From an uncultured Lachnospiraceae bacterium (GTDB taxonomy: Bacteria > Bacillota > Clostridia > Lachnospirales > Lachnospiraceae): a stretch of DNA of 18,643 nt. The notes beneath the pieces are model-generated. The model ran no database searches, was not told the DNA's origin, and saw only the letters and a list, made by a program, of their open reading frames with translations. This document shows, piece after piece, positions 13,487 to 18,643 of the stretch. The position numbers and the translations under genes were made by a program. The stretch spans positions 1 to 18,643 of the forward strand of contig CAJTZB010000030.1 of NCBI GenBank assembly GCA_910583815.1. The letters are read 5' to 3'. Each line of letters starts with the position of its first letter. Positions within the stretch are counted from its first letter, which is position 1.

Positions 13487-16168
13487 GTGATAAAAAAATG
13501 GTTTGATATCATCTCTGATCACAAGATTAGTCTGCGTGAGCGTATGTTCCGTATTGTGACGGCAATCTGCATGGTTGCGATGATATTTACTCTGCCTATG
13601 GGCAGAAGTATATGGAATATTGTAATTCTGATTGCAAGCCTGCTGCTTATTTCGGCGATCGTGCGGGTCAGCATCCGGAAAGAGAGTATCCAAGCAGGGG
13701 CCACGGCTATTGTAATGCTGCTGTTAATACTGTTTCCGTTCACATTTTTTACTGCAGGTGGATTTTACAGTGGCGTGCCGGAGTGGTTTGTGCTTTGCTT
13801 TATTTATGTCTGTATCACTTTGCAAGGGAAACGCAGGATTGTGTTTTTTGGCCTGTGTACAGCAGAAACATTGCTTTGCTATGGCATTGCCTTCTATTTT
13901 CCGGAATTCGCAGCTTTGAATACGCAGCAACGTTCTTTTTTTGATTCTGCGTTTTCTATGGTTATGGTAGGTCTGCTTACCAGTGTATTGCTCATGTTCC
14001 TGAACCGGATGTATGAAGAGGAAAACGCCCTTACCAAGCAGCAGAAGAAGGAGATAGAAGAGCTGAATCAGGCGGAAAACCACTTCTTTTCCAGCATGAG
14101 CCATGAAATCCGCACACCTATTAATACAATTATAGGGTTGAATGAGATTACGCTGCGAGGCGACATTTCACAGGAGGTAGCAGAGAACGCCAGAAATATT
14201 CAAGGGGCCAGTAAACTGCTGCTGACGTTGATCAATGATATTCTGGATATATCCAAAATCAAGTCCGGAAAAATGGAGATTATCAATGCTTCTTATGAGA
14301 CCGGAATGCTTTTTTCAGAAATTGTAAATATGATCTGGATTAAAGCGCGGGAGAAGGGACTGGAATTTAAGCTTCATATAGACCCATCGATTCCAAGCAT
14401 GCTTTGCGGAGACGAGGTGCGCATCAAGCAGATACTGATTAACCTGCTGAATAATGCAGTGAAGTACACTAGCGAGGGTTCGGTCACTCTTTCGGTTCGA
14501 TGCGAGCGTCAGGGATTTAACCGGGTACTCGTCTGCTATTCTGTAGAGGATACCGGACAAGGAGTAAAAAAAGAAAATATTCCGTATCTTTTTAATGCAT
14601 TTCGGAGAGTGGATGAAGAAAAGAACCGTCATATCGAGGGGACTGGTCTGGGACTGAGTATTGTCCAGCAGCTGGTAGAACTGATGGGCGGTGAAATTAG
14701 TGTAAACAGTATCTACACCAAAGGCTCAAAATTTATTGTCACACTGGAGCAAGACATTGTGGACGAAAAAGAGCTGGGAACATTTACTCTGGCTTCGCGC
14801 GCAAAGCTTCATGACGAAGGGCTGTACCAACAGAGTTTTGAGGCGCCGGATGCGCATATTTTGGTGGTAGATGATAACGAGATGAATTTGATGGTGGTAA
14901 CAAAACTGCTTTCAGCGACAAAGATCCATATTGATACCGCATCCAGCGGGATGGAGTGTCTGAAGCTGACCCAGAACCACTATTATGACTGTATTTTGAT
15001 GGATCATATGATGCCGGAAATGGATGGGATCGAGTGCTTTCATGCTTTGCGGGTACAACCAGGCGGACTGTGTCAGGACGTACCTGTAGTGGCCCTGACC
15101 GCCAATGCAGGAAGTGATAACCAATTGCTTTACCGAAAAGAGGGATTCAGTGGCTATCTGGCCAAGCCGGTCAGCGGGGCGCTGTTGGAAGCGGCCGTGC
15201 TGAGTATCCTTCCAAAAGAGTTGGTACGGATATGCGAAGAAACAGAGACATCGGATGCAGAGAAGGATATTTTGATTTTTGAACAGACAAAGAGGCGCTC
15301 CATCCTGATTACAACAGACAGTGTGTGCGATCTTCCGGAGTTCATCAGAAGGAAATCCAATATTTCCATATGCCCTTATTACATCTATACTGATGAGGGA
15401 CGTTTTTTGGACGGCAAGGAACTGAAGCCGGATGAATTGCTGGCGCATATTGCCAAAGGGCGGACAGGATATTCCCAGCCGCCAGAGGTAGAAGACTATG
15501 AACGCTTTTTTGCGGAAAAGCTGACAGAAGCACAGAATATAATCCACATTACAATGGCAAAGCATGCCAGTATGGGATACCAAAATGCACTTGAAGCGGC
15601 AAAGTCCTTTAATAATGTTACTGTAGTGGATTCAGGACATCTCTCCAGCAGTATGGGGCTGGCGGTGCTGTATGCGGCTCATCTCGCAGAAAATCATGCC
15701 ACAAAAGCGGAAATTGTTGAGTCAGTAAAACGGATGGAACGGTTTATTTCCTCTGCTTTTATCATAAATGATACTCATATGATGTGCCAGTCCGGACGAA
15801 TACCGAAACGGATACAGGTACTGTGCGATGCATTGCTGCTGCATCCGGTCCTTATGCTGAGAAAGAGCAGGATAGTGGTGAGTGGTATGGAAATGGGCGG
15901 TTTTGCTCATTCTGCGAAAAAGTATGTCAAAAGTGTGCTCCGGGAGACCAGAGCCATTGACCGGCGTATTTTATTTATTACATATTCCGGATTGGATAAG
16001 GAAAAACTTCAGTACATTCAAAATTTAGTGCAGCAGTATTGCCCATTTGAACGAGTTTATCTGCAAAAGGCTTCTTCTGCCATCGCAAGCAACTGTGGAT
16101 CGGGGTCATTTGGTCTGCTGTTTATGAGGAAGAATGATGCAGCTGAGCATCTGGAGATTGGGTACTAG
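13487..16168 (+). CDS. membrane hybrid histidine kinase fused to a C-terminal DegV (fatty-acid-binding) domain
   Basis: The 893-residue protein begins with GTG, set by TAGGAGGGG (13471-13479). It has about six membrane segments (residues 20-185). HisKA has H206 in SMSHEIRTPIN; the HATPase has NLLNNAVKYT, EDTGQGV and GTGLGLS. The receiver has D462, phosphoacceptor D506 and K560. From about residue 604 to 884 lies a full-length DegV/EDD domain: ITTDSVCDLPE, YSQPPEVEDYERFF, ITMAKHASMGYQNALEAA, VVDSGHLSSSMGLAV and MCQSGRIPK are the family's landmarks. DegV/FakB proteins bind one fatty acid and present it to a kinase or other partner. The usual GTHxGPG near the C-terminus reads SNCGSGSFG, so its histidine is a cysteine. 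There is no HPt; the HPt of the upstream kinase could serve. A lipid-sensing role is inference. Confidence 0.92.
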   Translation: MIKKWFDIISDHKISLRERMFRIVTAICMVAMIFTLPMGRSIWNIVILIASLLLISAIVRVSIRKESIQAGATAIVMLLLILFPFTFFTAGGFYSGVPEWFVLCFIYVCITLQGKRRIVFFGLCTAETLLCYGIAFYFPEFAALNTQQRSFFDSAFSMVMVGLLTSVLLMFLNRMYEEENALTKQQKKEIEELNQAENHFFSSMSHEIRTPINTIIGLNEITLRGDISQEVAENARNIQGASKLLLTLINDILDISKIKSGKMEIINASYETGMLFSEIVNMIWIKAREKGLEFKLHIDPSIPSMLCGDEVRIKQILINLLNNAVKYTSEGSVTLSVRCERQGFNRVLVCYSVEDTGQGVKKENIPYLFNAFRRVDEEKNRHIEGTGLGLSIVQQLVELMGGEISVNSIYTKGSKFIVTLEQDIVDEKELGTFTLASRAKLHDEGLYQQSFEAPDAHILVVDDNEMNLMVVTKLLSATKIHIDTASSGMECLKLTQNHYYDCILMDHMMPEMDGIECFHALRVQPGGLCQDVPVVALTANAGSDNQLLYRKEGFSGYLAKPVSGALLEAAVLSILPKELVRICEETETSDAEKDILIFEQTKRRSILITTDSVCDLPEFIRRKSNISICPYYIYTDEGRFLDGKELKPDELLAHIAKGRTGYSQPPEVEDYERFFAEKLTEAQNIIHITMAKHASMGYQNALEAAKSFNNVTVVDSGHLSSSMGLAVLYAAHLAENHATKAEIVESVKRMERFISSAFIINDTHMMCQSGRIPKRIQVLCDALLLHPVLMLRKSRIVVSGMEMGGFAHSAKKYVKSVLRETRAIDRRILFITYSGLDKEKLQYIQNLVQQYCPFERVYLQKASSAIASNCGSGSFGLLFMRKNDAAEHLEIGY

Positions 16169-16185
16169 GAAATAAAAAGACGCTA

Positions 16186-16230
16186 AAACAGGGAACAAAC
16201 CAGAAAGGATTTGTTCCCTGTTTCTTTTTT
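16186..16230 (+). terminator. strong intrinsic terminator of the phosphorelay operon, probably bidirectional
   Basis: A perfect 14-base-pair stem (16186-16199 with 16210-16223) is followed by a T-run at 16225-16230. It lies between the convergent kinase and rubrerythrin genes. Its A-rich 5' flank gives short T-runs on the minus strand, so it may end both transcripts. Confidence 0.9.
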
Positions 16231-16256
16231 GAAGTATTATTTTATTACAGATTATC

Positions 16257-16799
16257 TTAGCCGAAATATCTGTTCATAAGGCCTTCAAATGCCTTGCCGT
16301 GTCTAGCTTCATCCCTAGCCATCTCATGAACGGTGTCATGGATTGCATCCAGATTTGCAGCTTTAGCGCGCTTTGCAAGATCCATTTTGCCTGCGGTTGC
16401 GCCGTTTTCAGCAGCAACTCTTAACTGCAGGTTCTTCTTTGTGGAGTCGGTTACAACTTCGCCAAGAAGCTCAGCAAACTTTGCTGCATGTTCTGCCTCT
16501 TCAAAAGCGGCCTTCTCATAGTACATGCCGATTTCAGGATAGCCCTCACGGTGAGCAACTCTTGCCATTGCAAGGTACATGCCGACTTCGCAGCACTCGC
16601 CTTCAAAGTTTGCACGAAGATCCTTGATAATATCTTCACTTGCGCCCTGTGCTACACCAACAACGTGCTCTGCTGCCCAAGTAAGACCGCCTTCCTGCTT
16701 TGTGAACTTTTCTGCGCCAACATGGCATACCGGACATTCTGCCGGAGCCTCATCACCTTCATGAACATAACCACATACGCTGCATACCCATTTTGCCAT
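16257..16799 (-). CDS. rbr: reverse rubrerythrin (rubredoxin domain first), peroxide reductase
   Basis: The 180-residue protein carries an N-terminal rubredoxin iron site (C6, C9, C22, C25) followed by a ferritin-like four-helix diiron domain. The ligand-type motifs are FEGECCEVGMY (about 65-75), ExxH at E101/H104, E131, and ExxH at E164/H167. The domain order is that of clostridial reverse rubrerythrins, which reduce hydrogen peroxide (and oxygen) in the cytoplasm with electrons from NADH through reductase partners. AAAGGAG marks ATG 16799. The perR gene lies immediately upstream on the same strand, and the promoter carries a dyad at its start site, consistent with PerR repression. Confidence 0.95.
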   Translation of the reverse strand: MAKWVCSVCGYVHEGDEAPAECPVCHVGAEKFTKQEGGLTWAAEHVVGVAQGASEDIIKDLRANFEGECCEVGMYLAMARVAHREGYPEIGMYYEKAAFEEAEHAAKFAELLGEVVTDSTKKNLQLRVAAENGATAGKMDLAKRAKAANLDAIHDTVHEMARDEARHGKAFEGLMNRYFG

Positions 16800-16902
16800 A
16801 ATCGTAATCTCCTTTTATAATAGTTTATTTTATATCTGCAATAAGATGGGGTGAAGTACCCTTTTCTATCATTAGTGCCTTATATCTTTAAATATTTAAA
16901 AT

Positions 16903-16915
16903 AGTAATTATTACT
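16903..16915. promoter_or_regulatory. candidate PerR operator at the rubrerythrin start site
   Basis: AGTAATTATTACT is a perfect 13-base palindrome. Aligned to the Per box TTATAAT-N-ATTATAA, the 15-base window around it agrees at 9 of 14 defined positions. It starts 7 bases downstream of the rubrerythrin -10 box, covering the likely transcription start, where a bound repressor would block initiation. Confidence 0.5.
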
Positions 16916-16921
16916 GAAATT

Positions 16922-16950
16922 ATAATACTAAAGATTTTACTGCTTGTCAA
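16922..16950 (-). promoter_or_regulatory. rubrerythrin promoter
   Basis: On the minus strand a consensus TTGACA (16950-16945), a 17-base spacer and TATTAT (16927-16922) form a strong sigma-A promoter. The -35 begins 10 bases after the perR stop, with no terminator between, so perR transcripts may also read into rubrerythrin. The untranslated leader is about 115 bases. Confidence 0.75.
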
Positions 16951-16959
16951 GGGGTATTT

Positions 16960-17349
16960 TCAGATTCTTTTCTGGCATTCTTTGCATTGGCCAAAAAACA
17001 GTACGGAATGTCCTTCAATGCTTCCATCAAAGGAGGCGCCTGCAAGTATGTCAATGTGATGCAGGGATTCCATAGGAAGGTCAATAATCTGTCTGCAGTC
17101 TTTGCATAAGAAGTGGTAGTGGGGAAAGATATTGCCGTCAAACCGCTCTGAGCCGTCTACACAGCCAAGCCGGAGGATCTGCCCCTCATCGGCAAGCCGG
17201 TTTAGATTGCGGTAAACTGTGCCGAGGCTGACGTTAGGATAGAGCTTTTTGACGTTTGCATATACCATGTCGGCAGTAGGATGTTCTTTTGTATTCATCA
17301 GATAATCAACAATAGCCTGACGCTGCCTGCTGAATTTGCCTGCTGCCAT
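16960..17349 (-). CDS. perR: Fur-family peroxide-responsive repressor PerR
   Basis: The 129-residue DNA-binding metalloregulator has a winged-helix N-terminus (SLGTVYRNLNRLADEGQI). All five PerR regulatory-metal ligands are present at a constant offset of 14 from Bacillus subtilis numbering: H23, D71, H77, H79 and D90 (for H37, D85, H91, H93 and D104). The structural zinc site is two CxxC pairs, C82/C85 and C122/C125. In PerR, iron-catalysed oxidation of the regulatory-site histidines by peroxide releases the repressor from DNA. The frame is open for 42 codons upstream, but AAGGAGGTG just before ATG 17349 and homology at MAAGKFSRQR fix the start. It stands directly upstream of its expected target, rubrerythrin. 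Confidence 0.93.
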   Translation of the reverse strand: MAAGKFSRQRQAIVDYLMNTKEHPTADMVYANVKKLYPNVSLGTVYRNLNRLADEGQILRLGCVDGSERFDGNIFPHYHFLCKDCRQIIDLPMESLHHIDILAGASFDGSIEGHSVLFFGQCKECQKRI

Positions 17350-17481
17350 GTATGTCACCTCCTTGCGAGACGTTCTTGTTTTTGGAACAAAGGATTTTGC
17401 AAAATGAATCCTCCGCCTCTCGGATTTGGAATAAGTGCGCCAAACAGCGCAGTTTCTTAATAAGCTAAAAAGCAACTTTCT

Positions 17482-17506
17482 TAAAACAGGAAAGATTACT
17501 GTTTTA
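17482..17506. repeat. inverted repeat at the perR transcription start
   Basis: TAAAACAG (17482-17489) and CTGTTTTA (17499-17506) form a perfect 8-base dyad with a 9-base spacer, immediately downstream of the perR -10 box. It could be an operator, a 5' stabilising hairpin, or a weak terminator for the upstream GNAT gene. It does not match the Per box closely. Confidence 0.45.
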
Positions 17507-17534
17507 GTATAAAATAAAATAGAACTTCCGTCAA
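17506..17534 (-). promoter_or_regulatory. perR promoter
   Basis: On the minus strand TTGACG (17534-17529), a 17-base spacer and TATACT (17511-17506) form a good sigma-A promoter. The -35 overlaps the last codons of the upstream GNAT gene. The leader to ATG 17349 is about 150 bases and contains a 12-base palindrome (17394-17405). Confidence 0.7.
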
Positions 17535-18079
17535 GGAGATTTATAAAGAATATTCTGGATGCTGGTTACTGCTGTTCCAGCTTTAGTATGGTATGTCAGT
17601 GTTTTGATATATTCAAAACCGCATTTCTGCACGACTCTTGCCGACTGTCTGTTCCAGTCAAAATATGCTGCAATAATAAAATCAAGATGTTCTGTCTCAA
17701 ATAAATAGGAGATGACAGCTTTGACGGCTTCCGGCATTATGCCTCTCCCCCAATAATCTTTTGAAAGGACATAGCCCAGCTCTCTGCCAAGAAGCCCATC
17801 AAGCTCAGGGTATTCTTTTTCACGGTAACGTTCCATCCCAAGGCTGCCGATGACTTTTCCCTGATATTCCAGTGCAAAGGTTCTTTTTGCTTCTATAAAT
17901 ATGTTTAGTATTTCCTTGGATGTGTCGATGGTTTTGTGAGGCAGCCATCCTGCCATCTGCCCGACACCATCCACACTTGCATATTCATATAAATCATTTA
18001 AATCAGATTCTTTCCACGGACGTAAGGTCAGGCGTTCTGTAGTTAAAATGATATTGCTGATGTCAATTTCTTTATTCAT
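17531..18079 (-). CDS. RimJ/RimL-type GNAT acetyltransferase
   Basis: The 182-residue protein belongs to the Acetyltransf_3 branch of GNAT enzymes. It has the N-terminal LTTERLTLRPWKESDLNDLY signature, ELGYVLSKDYWGRGIMPEAV (acetyl-CoA loop GRGIM) and the closing NRQSARVVQKCGFEYI. Such enzymes acetylate protein N-termini or small amines and some drugs; the target is unknown here. The frame extends 52 codons upstream, but AAGGAG next to ATG 18079 and the family start fix it there. It sits between hydrogenase and perR, with a weak promoter of its own. Confidence 0.87.
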   Translation of the reverse strand: MNKEIDISNIILTTERLTLRPWKESDLNDLYEYASVDGVGQMAGWLPHKTIDTSKEILNIFIEAKRTFALEYQGKVIGSLGMERYREKEYPELDGLLGRELGYVLSKDYWGRGIMPEAVKAVISYLFETEHLDFIIAAYFDWNRQSARVVQKCGFEYIKTLTYHTKAGTAVTSIQNILYKSP

Positions 18080-18101
18080 AGTGAGGCTCCTTATTTTAAG
18101 T

Positions 18102-18131
18102 ACTGTAACAAGTCTTATATTCCGGTCACAA
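18102..18131 (-). promoter_or_regulatory. weak candidate promoter for the RimJ/RimL-type GNAT
   Basis: TTGTGA (18131-18126), an 18-base spacer and TACAGT (18107-18102) on the minus strand are in the right place, but both boxes are far from consensus. Confidence 0.3.
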
Positions 18132-18163
18132 GCTACATTTGGGAACTCAGGCAGTACGCTGTT

Positions 18164-18208
18164 AAAAATGGACAGAACCTCATATGCTTTAGGGGTTCTG
18201 CCCATTTT
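18164..18208 (-). terminator. terminator of the hydrogenase transcript
   Basis: A 15-position stem (18165-18179 with 18194-18208) has one A/C break on the plus strand that becomes a G-U pair in minus-strand RNA. It is followed on the minus strand by five T (18168-18164). Both points say it works on the hydrogenase transcript. Confidence 0.75.
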
Positions 18209-18209
18209 G

Positions 18210-18238
18210 CTTTTACAGAGTAACACACTCTGCAAAAG
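18210..18238 (-). repeat. second hairpin downstream of hydrogenase
   Basis: CTTTT and CAGAGT pair with ACTCTG and AAAAG around a 5-base loop. The single break is again G-U in minus-strand RNA. No T-run follows, so it is probably part of a composite terminator or a 3' stabiliser. Confidence 0.5.
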
Positions 18239-18245
18239 GTATTGC

Positions 18246-18272
18246 GGAAATACTGATAAAATCGGTGTTTCC
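18246..18272. repeat. third hairpin, abutting the hydrogenase stop codon
   Basis: Bases 18246-18255 pair with 18263-18272 over ten positions, two of them G-U, but only when read as plus-strand RNA. In minus-strand RNA those two are mismatches. Its role on the hydrogenase transcript is therefore doubtful. Confidence 0.3.
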
Positions 18273-18643
18273 TTAAATTTCGTGTATCTTTCTCTTTACA
18301 TAAGTGGTGTGCAGGATGTCATGTGCTTTATGGCTGCCCGGCTCACCGAGATAGGTAGCATACAGCTCTTTGACATCCGGATTTTCATGTGAGAAGCGAA
18401 GTGCGTTCTTTTCATCTAAGGAATAGAGTGCCTTGGCGCGTTCTGCACGTATATCGGTAAAGTTGCGGACCATAGCAGGAACCTGAGGCTGTCCGCCGCC
18501 GTTGACACATCCGCCAGGGCAGCCCATGATTTCAATAAAGTGGTAGTTTGCTTCGCCGTTCTTTACACGAGTCAAAAGCTCTTTTGCGTTCTTTAAGCCG
18601 GAGGCAACGGCAACTTTTACATCCATGCCTGCAACATTGTAGG
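18273..18643 (-). CDS. hydA: [FeFe] hydrogenase catalytic subunit, C-terminal part (5' end beyond the window)
   Basis: The frame is open from the right edge to a stop at 18273, giving about 123 C-terminal residues. The ATG at 18626 is internal: in-frame codons YNVAG precede it and match the family. The third H-cluster motif reads IEIMGCPGGCVNGGGQP, with the two cysteines and the preceding glutamate that hold the 2Fe subcluster (the usual MACPGGC is MGCPGGC). The end has the iron-hydrogenase small-subunit-type pattern SHENPDVKELYATYLGEP, HKAHDILHTTY. The enzyme makes or oxidises hydrogen with ferredoxin and, in multi-subunit forms, NADH. Which form this is cannot be told from the fragment. Confidence 0.92.
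   Translation of the reverse strand, partial: YNVAGMDVKVAVASGLKNAKELLTRVKNGEANYHFIEIMGCPGGCVNGGGQPQVPAMVRNFTDIRAERAKALYSLDEKNALRFSHENPDVKELYATYLGEPGSHKAHDILHTTYVKRKIHEI

Noticed and set aside
14315..15583. Minus-strand ORFs of 105 and 223 codons inside the DegV-fused kinase
   Set aside because: They are shadows of a gene with continuous, ordered kinase, receiver and DegV motifs.

Overview
The window looks like chromosomal DNA of a strictly anaerobic, low-to-medium-GC Firmicute, most likely a gut-type Lachnospiraceae or related Clostridia. This rests on strong AGGAGG ribosome binding sites, sigma-A promoters, a PerR/reverse-rubrerythrin oxidative-stress pair, the C-terminus of an [FeFe] hydrogenase, MacB/FtsX-type ABC permeases and hybrid kinases of clostridial style. 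No tRNA, rRNA, CRISPR array or complete transposon was seen.

Layout. (1) Bases 1-1347 (minus): an AT-rich two-gene unit with an 83-aa XRE regulator overlapping by ATGA a DUF3883 (NOV_C, PD-(D/E)XK-like) protein that runs off the left edge. It resembles a controller-plus-nuclease defence operon. (2) 1576-4967 (plus): two paralogous FtsX-type permeases and an ABC ATPase. (3) 5091-5594 (plus): a GNAT acetyltransferase with its own promoter. (4) 5605-7914 (plus): a MutS2-like ATPase without the Smr domain, behind a 330-base leader. The leader holds a strong promoter, a 12-codon leader ORF, a possible antiterminator, a strong intrinsic terminator and a roughly 130-base cloverleaf-shaped inverted repeat. 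(5) 7949-8494 (minus): a second GNAT. (6) 8659-10392 (plus): an 'ABC-class' ATPase of the COG3044/PF09818 family. (7) 10515-16168 (plus): a three-gene phosphorelay operon made of a lone receiver, a membrane hybrid kinase with a pseudo-receiver and an HPt domain, and a second membrane hybrid kinase fused to a full-length DegV (fatty-acid-binding) domain. (8) 16257-18643 (minus): reverse rubrerythrin, PerR, a RimJ/RimL-type GNAT, and the 3' end of an [FeFe] hydrogenase followed by three hairpins.

How they fit together. The two most unusual systems are the attenuator-controlled, Smr-less MutS2 paralogue, which suggests a ribosome-stress response gene, and the phosphorelay operon. The operon's terminal kinase carries a lipid-binding DegV module, and no DNA-binding output protein is encoded next to it. 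PerR and rubrerythrin form an expected peroxide-stress pair, and a dyad sits just downstream of the rubrerythrin -10 box.

Limits: all calls come from reading motifs by eye. Family names are recognition, not search results, and no RNA folding was computed.
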